Assembly: GCF_014836845.1 (NCBI RefSeq)
Contig: NZ_JACSQA010000002.1
Coordinates: 54,743 to 118,742 of the forward strand
Length of the DNA: 64,000 nt
Origin: Ureibacillus galli
GTDB taxonomy: Bacteria > Bacillota > Bacilli > Bacillales_A > Planococcaceae
Reading direction: 5' to 3'
Shown piece after piece: positions 8,837-17,633 of the stretch. How positions within the stretch are numbered: the stretch's first letter is position 1; each line of letters begins with the position of its first letter. Position numbers and translations under genes: made by a program. Below the pieces are notes generated by a model. It ran no database searches and was not told the DNA's origin. It saw nothing but the letters and a program-made list of their open reading frames with translations.

Positions 8837-9469
8837 ATGCGAAAAGACTATAAAACAGTAAAAGGCTTCGGAGAGAGGGAAATTGTTCTCTCCAAATCTC
8901 GTTTTATCGCCTATGTAAATAGGGCTGAATCGGAGGAAGAAGCAATTGAATTTATAAATTCCATTAAAAAAAAGCATCCGAATGCAACACACAATTGCTC
9001 TTGCTATATGGTTGGGGAGCATGATCAAATTCAAAAAGCAAATGATGATGGGGAACCTAGCGGAACTGCTGGCGTCCCTATGCTAGAGGTTCTAAAAAAA
9101 CAAGGTTTAAAAGATACAGTTGTTGTTGTGACACGCTATTTCGGCGGAATCAAACTAGGTGGCGGAGGATTAATTCGCGCATATGGGAAAGCAACAACGG
9201 AAGGAATCGAATCAGCACAAGTTGTAGAGCGAAAGTTGCATCATGTGATGAAAATTTCCATAGATTATACTTGGTTAGGAAAAGTCGAAAATGAAATTCG
9301 AAACTCTCATTACAATTTAAGTGACATTCAATATGCCGACTCTGTTCATCTATTGGTGGATGTATTACAAAAAGATGAACAAACATTTACTAATTGGATT
9401 ATTGAAATCACAAATGGTCAATCTTCTATTAAATGTGTCGATAAAAAATTTGTAGAATTCACCATCTAA
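8837..9469 (+). CDS. yvyE: YvyE/YigZ (IMPACT) family protein
   Basis: A 210-residue protein of the YigZ/IMPACT family, cytoplasmic, linked to translation or proteolysis in other organisms but without a settled function. The N-terminal UPF0029 domain has the typical RFIAYVNRAESEEEA start and the family signature DDGEPSGTAGVPML followed by TRYFGGIKLGGGGLIRAYG. The C-terminal DUF1949 ferredoxin-like domain spans about residues 135-205. The ATG at 8837 follows AAAGGAGAAATTATA; an upstream in-frame start at 8813 lacks a ribosome site. It is divergent from degS, the same arrangement as in Bacillus subtilis. Confidence 0.95.
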   Translation: MRKDYKTVKGFGEREIVLSKSRFIAYVNRAESEEEAIEFINSIKKKHPNATHNCSCYMVGEHDQIQKANDDGEPSGTAGVPMLEVLKKQGLKDTVVVVTRYFGGIKLGGGGLIRAYGKATTEGIESAQVVERKLHHVMKISIDYTWLGKVENEIRNSHYNLSDIQYADSVHLLVDVLQKDEQTFTNWIIEITNGQSSIKCVDKKFVEFTI

Positions 9470-9485
9470 ACCTATTAAAATTTGT

Positions 9486-9514
9486 TTTACTGTCATTCGA
9501 CATCATAGTATAAT
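9486..9514 (+). promoter_or_regulatory. SigA-type promoter of the LCP gene
   Basis: TTTACT (9486-9491) and TATAAT (9509-9514) are spaced by 17 bases, a good match to the vegetative promoter. The gene starts at 9673, so the leader would be about 150 bases. Confidence 0.6.
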
Positions 9515-9672
9515 TAGTCGTATTGAATTATTTTTATTTTGCAGATTATGAGTTTTGTATTTTAACTATGCTGAAAGTTTTACCAACAATACCTTACTAT
9601 TCGGTTCGACATACTAAAAATGAATCCAATCGTAATGAAAATTGTGATTCCAACGTTTAGAGGAGAGTTTAG

Positions 9673-10737
9673 ATGAAAAAATCAAGATCAGATATATATA
9701 TTCAAAAGAGGAAACCGAAGAAGAAATTTTCTCGTTTTCTCAAAGTATTTTTAATAATAGCTGCCTCGCTTATCCTATGTGTAGCATGTTACGGTGTGTA
9801 TTTAGTAAAAAAGGCAGAAAATGCTGCGAATAAATCCTACGAAAAAATTAACGATCGGGAATATTCCGAAATGCGTGAAGCAAAAGTGGAACCCCTTGAA
9901 GACAATGTCTCCATTTTATTTATCGGTGTTGATGACAGTGAGGCAAGAGAACAAGGATCCGACCATTCTCGTTCTGACGCTCTTATATTAGCTACATTAA
10001 ATAACGAATCAAAAACTGTTAAAATATTAAGCATCCCCCGTGATTCTTATGTTTATATTCCCTATGTAGGTCATAATGATAAAATTACCCATGCCCATGC
10101 ATTTGGTGGAACACTTGCGACAATTGAAACAGTTGAAGAATTATTCGATATTCCAGTTGACTACTATGTCAGAATGAACTTTAATGCTTTCATAGATGTT
10201 GTCGATAGTTTAGGAGGAATCGATGTTGACGTTGATATCCCTTATGCCTTTTATGAAAGAGATGAAAATGACAAGAAGACGATTTATTTAGAACCTGGTT
10301 ATCAACATTTAAATGGTAGTGAAGCACTTGCTTTAGCAAGGACTCGTAAACACGATAGCGATATTATGCGTGGTAAACGTCAACAGGATATTATAAAAGC
10401 AATTGCACAAAAAGCAACTTCAGTAACATCCATTACAAAATATGATGATGTCATCGATGCCATTAGTAACAATATGAAAACAGATATGACATTTAGTGAA
10501 ATGAAAACATTTATTAATTATTTCTCAGAAGGAGTTCCTGCAATTGAATCGTTATCATTAGAAGGCTCCGATGATACATCTTCAGGTACATACTATTACC
10601 AACTAAATGAAGAATCAATAAATGAAATTTCACAAATATTAAAAGGAAGTCTTGGTTTAATTCCAGATACATCTAATCTCTCTGAAAATAGTACTGAGAC
10701 TGACATTACTGAAACGACGTCTAATTCAAACCCTTAA
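9673..10737 (+). CDS. LytR-CpsA-Psr (LCP) family wall polymer ligase, TagU-like
   Basis: LCP proteins transfer undecaprenyl-linked wall polymers (teichoic acids or other glycopolymers) to peptidoglycan outside the membrane. The protein has a lysine-rich cytoplasmic start, one membrane anchor (about residues 24-46) and an extracellular LCP domain with the expected charged motifs: HSRSDALILATL near residue 98, KILSIPRDSYVYIP near 120, and ARTRKHDSDIMRGKRQQDII near 230. The tail is Ser/Thr-rich. At 354 residues it is somewhat longer than Bacillus TagU. It faces tagO across a bidirectional terminator, and Bacillus subtilis has lytR and tagO adjacent too, so a role in the TagO-initiated polymer is likely. 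Which of the LCP paralogues it is cannot be fixed from this window. Confidence 0.93.
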   Translation: MKKSRSDIYIQKRKPKKKFSRFLKVFLIIAASLILCVACYGVYLVKKAENAANKSYEKINDREYSEMREAKVEPLEDNVSILFIGVDDSEAREQGSDHSRSDALILATLNNESKTVKILSIPRDSYVYIPYVGHNDKITHAHAFGGTLATIETVEELFDIPVDYYVRMNFNAFIDVVDSLGGIDVDVDIPYAFYERDENDKKTIYLEPGYQHLNGSEALALARTRKHDSDIMRGKRQQDIIKAIAQKATSVTSITKYDDVIDAISNNMKTDMTFSEMKTFINYFSEGVPAIESLSLEGSDDTSSGTYYYQLNEESINEISQILKGSLGLIPDTSNLSENSTETDITETTSNSNP

Positions 10738-10750
10738 GCTATATATTTAA

Positions 10751-10784
10751 AACTCCCAATGAATAGATTTGGGAGTTTTTTTTG
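10751..10784 (+). terminator. Intrinsic terminator after the LCP gene
   Basis: AACTCCCAA (10751-10759) pairs with TTGGGAGTT (10769-10777), followed by a run of T, 14 bases past the stop codon. Confidence 0.9.
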
Positions 10785-10820
10785 AATATCACACCCTCTA
10801 AAAGAACATTGAATAATTTC

Positions 10821-10879
10821 AACATAAAAAGCTACTACCTCGAACGTTTGGACGTTCTAAAGTAGTAGCTTTTTATGTT
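10821..10879. terminator. Strong bidirectional terminator between the LCP gene and tagO
   Basis: An 18-base perfect stem (10821-10838 with 10862-10879) encloses a second GAACGT/ACGTTC stem-loop. The outer arm has A5/T5 tracts on both sides so it can act in either direction; it lies 13 bases from the tagO stop. Confidence 0.85.
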
Positions 10880-10891
10880 GTATAACTATAC

Positions 10892-11953
10892 TCATTTATT
10901 AAATAATTTTGCCAAGTTGATTAATGGACGATAATTCTTTCCTGCCAGACCAATCACTTCAACAAACAATTCAATCAGTACTAAAATGACTGCAATTAAG
11001 AAAATGGCGCCCCAAAGCTTTGCAACAGAAATCGTCACTGCAGCAAGTCCAAATAATGTGGCAATACCATAAATTAATAGAACTGTTTGACGATGAGAAA
11101 ATCCTAAACCAATTAAACAATGGTGTAAATGGGATTTATCTGGAGCAGTCCACTTTTGTTTATTGCGAAAACGACGGACAATTGCAAAGAATGTATCAGA
11201 GATTGGTACACCTAGCATAATGACTGGAACGATAAATGAAAACATAGTTAAACTTTTGAATCCAAGTAAAGAAAGAACTGAAATCATAAAACCTAAAAAT
11301 AAGGCTCCGGTGTCACCCATAAAAATTTTAGCAGGATAAAAGTTGTAGAATAAAAATCCGATTGTACTACAAGCTAATATAGCAGCTGTGGCAACAACAA
11401 ACATATCTCCCATAATAAAAGCCATACATGATAAGGTTACAAGGGCGATTGTAGAGACTCCAGCAGCTAGACCATCTAAGCCATCGATTAAGTTAATCGC
11501 ATTCGTAATTCCAACGATCCATATAATTGTGAAAGGAATACTAAGTAATCCAAATTCTAATTTACCGCCAAAAGGCAAATTAATAAAATTAATTTGTATA
11601 TCTCCAACAAATACAATAATCAATGCGGCAATTAACTGTCCAAAAAATTTAGCTTTTGCTGAAATTTCAAACACATCATCTAACATGCCTGTTAACACAA
11701 TTATCTTTGCACCTAAAATAATCGCAATTGGCATTAAATATGAATTATCCCCACCTGGTAAGGGTCTTAATATAGCTAGTCCCACTAAAAATGCAATAAA
11801 TATTGCTAAACCACCAAGTCGAGGCATGATACGTGTATGGACTTTTCGATAGTTTGGCGCATCTACTGCACCGATACGGAATGCTAAACGTTTCACAAGT
11901 GGAGTAATTAAAATGGCAACGATAAATGCCATGACTAAAGACACGTAAATCAT
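10892..11953 (-). CDS. tagO: UDP-GlcNAc:undecaprenyl-phosphate GlcNAc-1-phosphate transferase (TagO/WecA)
   Basis: TagO starts wall polymer synthesis by placing GlcNAc-1-phosphate on undecaprenyl phosphate at the cytoplasmic face of the membrane. The 353-residue protein has about ten membrane helices and all MraY/WecA signatures: DDVFEISAKAKFFGQ, NAINLIDGLDGLAAG, FMGDTGALFLGF and the HLHH motif in KSHLHHCLIGLGFSHRQ. The ATG at 11951-11953 follows GAGGAGGAGAGAC; a TTG 15 bases upstream is in frame but lies inside that ribosome site. tagA, its next enzyme, is 9 kb away at 21112-21843. Confidence 0.97.
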   Translation of the reverse strand: MIYVSLVMAFIVAILITPLVKRLAFRIGAVDAPNYRKVHTRIMPRLGGLAIFIAFLVGLAILRPLPGGDNSYLMPIAIILGAKIIVLTGMLDDVFEISAKAKFFGQLIAALIIVFVGDIQINFINLPFGGKLEFGLLSIPFTIIWIVGITNAINLIDGLDGLAAGVSTIALVTLSCMAFIMGDMFVVATAAILACSTIGFLFYNFYPAKIFMGDTGALFLGFMISVLSLLGFKSLTMFSFIVPVIMLGVPISDTFFAIVRRFRNKQKWTAPDKSHLHHCLIGLGFSHRQTVLLIYGIATLFGLAAVTISVAKLWGAIFLIAVILVLIELFVEVIGLAGKNYRPLINLAKLFNK

Positions 11954-11999
11954 GTCTCTCCTCCTCAAGAGTAAAATATATGCAGTCTAAATCTAAAAT

Positions 12000-12008
12000 A
12001 TTATACCA
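12000..12008 (-). promoter_or_regulatory. Candidate extended -10 promoter of tagO
   Basis: The minus strand reads TGG-TATAAT here, about 50 bases before the tagO ATG, with a weak TTATTA 17 bases upstream as -35. Confidence 0.5.
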
Positions 12009-12477
12009 TGAAATAGTACTAATAATAACTACATTTCATTACAAAGAATAAACAAATTGATTAAATTACATTTACAGGTTGCATCAGTTACCTTTCATAT
12101 TATTTTCACCACTCTTAAAGATCTTCATACCACTTTACAATGAAGAAACCATCAAATTAATTTGTTTCTTTGAACCATATTAAGGAATTTCAATATTAAA
12201 AGAAACCTTTGAATTTTTAACTTTAAGTAAAAATAATATGAATTTTTTCAATAAAACGAACTAAGCTATTTATTTTGACGTTTTCTAAAAATGAAAGTTA
12301 CAAGCATATCATAAAATTTACAAAAGGTTTTAAAAATGAAGATGTTCCTTACTAAAATTGGATGCCTCCAATTCATTTACCTTTTTCATCCTATTTTCCT
12401 ACAATCCCTTTAACAAAATAAATAAACTATTTAATTTACCGACAAGATGTGATAAAATTCATCATTGTGTACAAAAA

Positions 12478-12499
12478 TATAATAAATTTTTTGAAAGTT
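12478..12499 (+). promoter_or_regulatory. brnQ -10 element with overlapping CodY-like box
   Basis: TATAAT (12478-12483) is directly followed by AATTTTTTGAAAGTT (12485-12499), which matches 13 of 15 positions of the CodY consensus AATTTTCWGAAAATT. CodY represses branched-chain amino acid transport when these amino acids are abundant, so a site over the RNA start is functionally sensible. No convincing -35 is seen. Confidence 0.5.
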
Positions 12500-12534
12500 T
12501 TTGCTTTTCAATTTAGAAAGGAATTTGTAGTGCA

Positions 12535-13839
12535 ATGAAGTTTATTAAAGAAAATCTTGCAGTAGGATTTATGCTTTTCGCATTATTCTTAGGTGCTGGA
12601 AATATTATTTTCCCTCCGGAATTAGGACAAAATGCAGGTACGGAATTTTTACCATCCATCATCGGTTTCCTAATAACAGGGGTTGGGTTACCATTAATCG
12701 GAATCGTAGCAGTTGCTAAAAACGGTGGTGACTTACAAGTTGTTGCAAACCGGGTTCACCCCGTTTTCAGCCTTATTTTCACTTCAGTTATTTATTTATC
12801 CATTGGTCCACTTTTCGCGATTCCGCGTACAGGGGCCGTCACATATGAAATTGGTATTGCTCCATTTTTACCGGAGACGGTTCAATCTAGTTGGTTGCCA
12901 TTGTTTATTACATCAGTACTTTTCTTTGGAATCGTACTTTATTTATCATTAAATCCAACGAAATTAGTAGACCGTATTGGAAAAGTGTTAACACCTGCTC
13001 TATTAATTATTATTGCGTTGCTTGCAGTAAAGTCATTTATGACACCGATGGGAGAATTCGGTGCACCTCATGGGGTTTATAAAACGAATGCATTCTCTGA
13101 AAGCTTTATTCAAGGTTATTTAACAATGGACGTTTTAGCTTCCCTTGTGTTTGGTATTGTTATCGTTCAATCGTTACAAGCAAAAGGAATTACGGATCGC
13201 TCAAAACAAGTAACGATTACAATCTTCTCTGGTATTATTGCCGCAATCGGCTTAGCTTTCGTCTATGTATCATTAGAATATATTGGAGCGACAAGTACTG
13301 ATACTATTGGTTACTTAGGTGACGGAGGAAGCATTATTGCAGAATCTGCCCGAGTACTATTTGGTAACGCAGGTAATGTGATTTTGTCTTTAGTCATTAT
13401 ATTGGCTTGTATTACAACGGCAGTTGGACTCGTATCCGCAAATGCTACTTTTTTCAATAAATTATTTCCTAAATTACCATATAAATTCTTAGTCGTTATT
13501 TTTACTTTCTTTAGTCTTTTCATTTCAAACTTCGGACTAGAGAAATTAATTTCAATTACTTTACCAGTTTTATTATTTATTTATCCGATTGCCATTGTGT
13601 TAATGTTCCTAGTTATGTTTGACAAACTATTTAACCGCGCACCGATTGTTTATATCCTCGCTTTAATCGCGACGGCACTAGTAAGTATTTATGATGGAAT
13701 TAAAGCAGCTGGTTTTAAATTCCCATGGTATGAAAATATTTTAGAATTATTACCTCTTTACGACCAAAGTATCGGCTGGTTAGTTCCTGCAATTATCGGG
13801 ATGCTCATTGGATGGTTCATTCAATTACTATTTAAATAA
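12535..13839 (+). CDS. brnQ: Branched-chain amino acid carrier BrnQ
   Basis: A 434-residue membrane protein with about twelve hydrophobic segments, belonging to the LIVCS family that imports leucine, isoleucine and valine with Na+ or H+. The family start is plain: AVGFMLFALFLGAGNIIFPPELGQ, followed by GVGLPLIGIVAVAKNGGDL and SIGPLFAIPRTGAVTYEIG. The ribosome site is AAAGGAA, with somewhat long spacing to the ATG. It is monocistronic, with its own promoter, a CodY-like box and a terminator shared with the convergent tetR-type gene. Confidence 0.96.
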   Translation: MKFIKENLAVGFMLFALFLGAGNIIFPPELGQNAGTEFLPSIIGFLITGVGLPLIGIVAVAKNGGDLQVVANRVHPVFSLIFTSVIYLSIGPLFAIPRTGAVTYEIGIAPFLPETVQSSWLPLFITSVLFFGIVLYLSLNPTKLVDRIGKVLTPALLIIIALLAVKSFMTPMGEFGAPHGVYKTNAFSESFIQGYLTMDVLASLVFGIVIVQSLQAKGITDRSKQVTITIFSGIIAAIGLAFVYVSLEYIGATSTDTIGYLGDGGSIIAESARVLFGNAGNVILSLVIILACITTAVGLVSANATFFNKLFPKLPYKFLVVIFTFFSLFISNFGLEKLISITLPVLLFIYPIAIVLMFLVMFDKLFNRAPIVYILALIATALVSIYDGIKAAGFKFPWYENILELLPLYDQSIGWLVPAIIGMLIGWFIQLLFK

Positions 13840-13873
13840 GAAAAACCTCTCCATATTAGGAGAGGTTTTTCTT
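13838..13873. terminator. Bidirectional terminator between brnQ and the TetR gene
   Basis: AAGAAAAACCTCTCC (13838-13852) pairs perfectly with GGAGAGGTTTTTCTT (13859-13873). The stem overlaps the brnQ stop codon and lies 17 bases from the end of the convergent regulator gene. Confidence 0.9.
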
Positions 13874-13890
13874 GTACTATGGTAGTCCAA

Positions 13891-14472
13891 CTATCTTGCA
13901 TAGGTTAGTAATTCTTCTTTTACGAAATAAATCGATAGAAGTTCTTCCGTTAATTGATCAACGGTTTTTTTATTTGTTAATAAAAGTGTAAATGTTAAAC
14001 GTTCAATAGAGCCAACTAAGCTTTGTGAAATAATATGTATGTCCATTTGTTCTAACTTACTAAAATATTGTTTTTGTCTCTCAAGAATATGTTCAAACTT
14101 CTCAACTAATCTTTCCTTCACTAAATAAGATTCTTCCGATTGATACAATCCTATTTTTGTTAGTAAAGGATTTTCTGAAAAATATTGTAAAAGGTTTATG
14201 ATTACTTGATGAAAATGTGCCACATTTTGACCCGGATGTTCTTCAAATAAACGAAATAAATTAAGTTGGAATTGTTCATTTAAATCAATAAATAAAGAAT
14301 CTTTACTATCAAAGTATAAATAAAATGTAGGTTGTGTCACATTAGCTGCTTTAACAATATCACTAATTTTCGTCTGATAATAACCATTTGATGCGAAAAG
14401 TTCAATCGCCTTCTCACGTAGTAATTGTTTGCTTCTTTCACCGTTTGAATTCACTTTTCTTCCACGCGCCAT
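13891..14472 (-). CDS. TetR-family transcriptional regulator
   Basis: A 193-residue TetR-family repressor. The N-terminal DNA-binding domain is typical: REKAIELFASNGYYQTKISDIVKAANVTQPTFYLYFDSKDSL, with the recognition helix around residues 40-50. The C-terminal ligand domain is all-helical and not assignable to a ligand. The ATG at 14470-14472 precedes the conserved ARGRKV start; an in-frame start 54 bases upstream gives a non-family extension. It is convergent with brnQ and its upstream neighbour is the MurJ-like operon on the same strand, 222 bases away behind a terminator, so its target is not evident. Confidence 0.9.
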   Translation of the reverse strand: MARGRKVNSNGERSKQLLREKAIELFASNGYYQTKISDIVKAANVTQPTFYLYFDSKDSLFIDLNEQFQLNLFRLFEEHPGQNVAHFHQVIINLLQYFSENPLLTKIGLYQSEESYLVKERLVEKFEHILERQKQYFSKLEQMDIHIISQSLVGSIERLTFTLLLTNKKTVDQLTEELLSIYFVKEELLTYAR

Positions 14473-14664
14473 TATACCTAATCCACCTATCCTATTAGAA
14501 TACTTACAGACAAATAATGATTCCAATCTTTAGTAATAGTATATAATAGTTATAGGGGATAATAAAGACTTTAGACTTATATAAAATTACAAAAGTTCTA
14601 TTTATCCGTTTTAATCAACTTTGATATATTATTTTCTTTAGTTCAATTAACCTAATACTATCAA

Positions 14665-14696
14665 TAAAAAAACTCCTTATAAAAGGCGTTTTTTTT
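14665..14696 (-). terminator. Intrinsic terminator overlapping the end of the flippase gene
   Basis: AACTCCTT (14671-14678) pairs with AAGGCGTT (14683-14690) with one mismatch, flanked by long A and T runs. The stop codon of the flippase gene (14695-14697) sits in the arm. Confidence 0.7.
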
Positions 14697-16230
14697 AGGA
14701 CGTTTTAAAAATTTTCTTTTTAATAACGGTAAAGTAATCCTTCACTTCTTTTATTCCAAACAAGAAATAAGAGCCTACCGTAATGACAACAAATACGAAT
14801 ACTCCAATAATAAATGTTAGCCACTTATTATCGAATGTGAGATACTTGCTTGATAAATAAAGAATAATACTAATCATAATAAAGGAAGCAAGTGACTTAA
14901 ATAAATAGGAATTTTGATTAGAAATAAATTTTAAATTATATTTTTTGTTCGCATAAATCATTAACATTATTGTATTCGTAACCGAACTAATAAATGTTCC
15001 CCAAGCAATGGCATTAACTCCAGTCCCCTCAGCAAATAAATACATCACTACAATATTAACAACAAATACATTGAGAATACTAAAAATGACTGGTGCAATC
15101 GAGTCACCTTTTGCATAATAAAAACGAGTTATATATGTATTTGCTGCTAAAAAGAACATGGATAATACAAAAATTTGTAATACAGGCGTGGTAATAGCTG
15201 TACCTTTCTCTGTAAAATTTCCATATTCATAAATGACTTGAATTAAATTTTCTCCGTAAATAAAAGAATAGATTGAAACAGGTATTAAAAGTAATAATAA
15301 ATAATGCAATCCTCTACTATATAAACTTTTAATAGATGCATGATCATTTTCCGCTTCTTTTCGGCTCAAAATCGGGTAAATAACCGTCGTTACAGCTGTT
15401 ATTAAAATTGATTGAGGAAATTGGGTTAACCGAGAAGCATAGTTCACAACGGAAATAGCATTTTCTCCAAGGCCGAGGAATCCAACAAAAAAACGTTGTA
15501 ACATGGCATAAATTTGTATCGTCCCCCCACCTAATGCAATCGGAATGACCATTAACCACAATTGCTTTGTTGTGTAATCCCTCTTAAAGGAAAGCCCAAC
15601 TTGGTGCGTGTCCAATTTTCGATAGCCAACAATTAGAAAATAAATCATAACGAAAGCACTTATGAAAGCACTAATACCATAAGCAATTGGCCCAACAAAT
15701 AGCGATAAACCAACAGCTATAAGTAAGAAACTGACATTATAAATCAGAATGGAAATACTTGATAAATGAAATTTATTATGAATATTCAATAGACCACTAT
15801 ACCAAGATGCTAAACATAACAAGATGGAAGAGGGCATCATCCAATAAAATAAATGCTTCGATAATTCTAAAGCTTCTCGACTAATCCCATAGTCTGAATC
15901 GCTGTAAAATAAATTAATAATAGGTGCTGTAAACAATAAAACAATCAGTGTCAACACCGACACTGATATGAGTACAATTGTAAAAGATTGTTTGACAAAT
16001 AATGATTGGTCCGTTGATTTTTTATTATAAAGGGATATAACGGCGGTAGTAAAAGCACCTCCAATTACTAAATATAAAAAGTTCGGTAACATATAGGCTG
16101 TAAAAATACTATCCGAAGCAAACGATAGACCATATTGATAACCAATGACCATTTCCCTAAGAAAACCGAATAGGCGAGCAGCAATGTTAATGATTGCAAC
16201 GGCTCCAACAATTTTTAAAAATTTATTCAT
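14695..16230 (-). CDS. MurJ/MviN-family lipid-linked precursor flippase
   Basis: A 511-residue membrane protein with about fourteen hydrophobic segments. The opening segment (IINIAARLFGFLREMVIGYQYG, then SDSIFTAYMLPNFLYLVIGGAFTTA) is the MviN/MurJ signature, so it should move an undecaprenyl-PP-linked sugar across the membrane. Bacillus has several such proteins; here the start codon overlaps the stop of a glycosyltransferase gene (16227-16230), so it more likely serves a surface polysaccharide than lipid II itself. That assignment is inference from context. A housekeeping role as lipid II flippase cannot be excluded. Confidence 0.9.
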   Translation of the reverse strand: MNKFLKIVGAVAIINIAARLFGFLREMVIGYQYGLSFASDSIFTAYMLPNFLYLVIGGAFTTAVISLYNKKSTDQSLFVKQSFTIVLISVSVLTLIVLLFTAPIINLFYSDSDYGISREALELSKHLFYWMMPSSILLCLASWYSGLLNIHNKFHLSSISILIYNVSFLLIAVGLSLFVGPIAYGISAFISAFVMIYFLIVGYRKLDTHQVGLSFKRDYTTKQLWLMVIPIALGGGTIQIYAMLQRFFVGFLGLGENAISVVNYASRLTQFPQSILITAVTTVIYPILSRKEAENDHASIKSLYSRGLHYLLLLLIPVSIYSFIYGENLIQVIYEYGNFTEKGTAITTPVLQIFVLSMFFLAANTYITRFYYAKGDSIAPVIFSILNVFVVNIVVMYLFAEGTGVNAIAWGTFISSVTNTIMLMIYANKKYNLKFISNQNSYLFKSLASFIMISIILYLSSKYLTFDNKWLTFIIGVFVFVVITVGSYFLFGIKEVKDYFTVIKKKIFKTS

Positions 16231-17327
16231 GAATTGGAACCACCCTTTACAATTGATTCATAAAGCGCCATAACTCGCTTTGTAATTTCCTTTACATCGT
16301 GAATAAGCAATACTTCTCTTGCAGCTTCTTCATTATAATATTGGTCTTTCGGCGTTTGTAAAGCCCTCATCATTTCATCTGTTAATGCAGCGGGGTTTTT
16401 AGGTTCCACTAGATGGCCTGTCCCATTTTCTAATAAAGAAACGAGACCACCAACACGTGAAGCAATAACAGGTGTACCTGAAGCAATAGCTTCCAATGCT
16501 ACTAACCCAAACCCTTCTATATGGGATGGTAATACAAACACATTACTAGCTTGGAACCATTTCACTAACTCTTTTTGTTCTAACGGATCAACTAATTTAA
16601 CGGAATCATCAATAAAAGGTTGAATTTGATGAAGAAAGTTTTCATCCCGTCTTGACCCTACTAGAACTAACTTAACCGATTTCTCGGTTCTTTTTTTCAC
16701 TTGTTGAAATGCTAATAACAATTCTTCTATTCCTTTTTGTTTAATCACATTTCCTACGAATAAATAAATAAAATCTCTTTGATCCAGTCCTAGTTGCTCT
16801 CTTACTACAGACAGATTGCCAGGTTGGAATATTTCCCGATTAACTCCCATACTACAAACCGTGATTTTCTCTCGAGGCATTTTATACTCTTCTTCTATTT
16901 GTTTTGCCAATACGGGCCCTACTGCAATGATAGCGCTACATTCCTTTAAAATCTTTTCAGTCCATTGTCGTATTGTTGCATTTTTCTTTGCCATACGTTC
17001 AATATCCCCACCATGGGCTGTCACAATATATGGAATATGAAATAACTTTTTCAAAAGGTAAGAAAACAATCCTGATGGAAAAACATAATGGGCATGAGTA
17101 AGGGATATTTGTTTACGAAATTTCATCGCCTTCTTCATAATATTTACTCCCCATTTACCATACTTTACAATCGTATTCATTTTTCCTGTCGCTGGATCGT
17201 TATTGACCGCTAAGATAACATCTAAATTTTCATTACGAAGAGCATCTACTTGGTTTTTTACAAATATCCCAAACGATAAATGTTTACTAGAAGGATACAT
17301 ATTACTTATTACGAATATCTTTTTCAT
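16227..17327 (-). CDS. Glycosyltransferase family 4 protein
   Basis: A GT-B fold glycosyltransferase of about 366 residues. The N-terminal domain has the GT4 pattern (SNMYPSSKHLSFGIFVKNQ, then AHYVFPSGLFSYLLKK and TAHGGD), and the C-terminal GT1 domain has LFVGNVIKQKGIEELL, then the nucleotide-sugar EX7E region SHIEGFGLVALEAIASGTPVI. It is cytoplasmic and retaining; donor and acceptor are unknown. The ATG at 17325-17327 follows GAAGGACTG; an ATG 21 bases upstream has no ribosome site. The gene ends in a 4-base ATGA overlap with the flippase, so the two are coupled. Confidence 0.92.
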   Translation of the reverse strand: MKKIFVISNMYPSSKHLSFGIFVKNQVDALRNENLDVILAVNNDPATGKMNTIVKYGKWGVNIMKKAMKFRKQISLTHAHYVFPSGLFSYLLKKLFHIPYIVTAHGGDIERMAKKNATIRQWTEKILKECSAIIAVGPVLAKQIEEEYKMPREKITVCSMGVNREIFQPGNLSVVREQLGLDQRDFIYLFVGNVIKQKGIEELLLAFQQVKKRTEKSVKLVLVGSRRDENFLHQIQPFIDDSVKLVDPLEQKELVKWFQASNVFVLPSHIEGFGLVALEAIASGTPVIASRVGGLVSLLENGTGHLVEPKNPAALTDEMMRALQTPKDQYYNEEAAREVLLIHDVKEITKRVMALYESIVKGGSNS

Positions 17328-17633
17328 CAGTCCTTCACGCCTTTTCATTAATTCTTAACATATTTTTACACAATTATTGAAAACAACTTAATAATTTGCT
17401 TATAAAATAAACATGTCTCTTTTTCTTAATACTTTATTAATACATAATGAATAAAAATTGGGACAACTTAAAAATTTTTTTATTAAATTTCAAAAAACTG
17501 TAATTTCAGTTTACTCGCCTTATTTTTTTCTGTCCAACGTGTGCTAAAGCAATACTTTTCCTAAATATGTATAATGTTTAGAGAATGTAATAATTACTCA
17601 CAATATTATTAAGATTAAGAAAGGAATTTTCAA

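Larger units (their letters stand above)
11954..12534. other. Long divergent intergenic region between tagO and brnQ
   Basis: About 580 AT-rich bases with no open frame that has a ribosome site. It holds the tagO promoter on the left (12000-12008) and the brnQ promoter with a CodY-like box on the right (12478-12499). I looked for a T-box or other riboswitch ahead of brnQ and saw no supporting structure. Confidence 0.55.
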
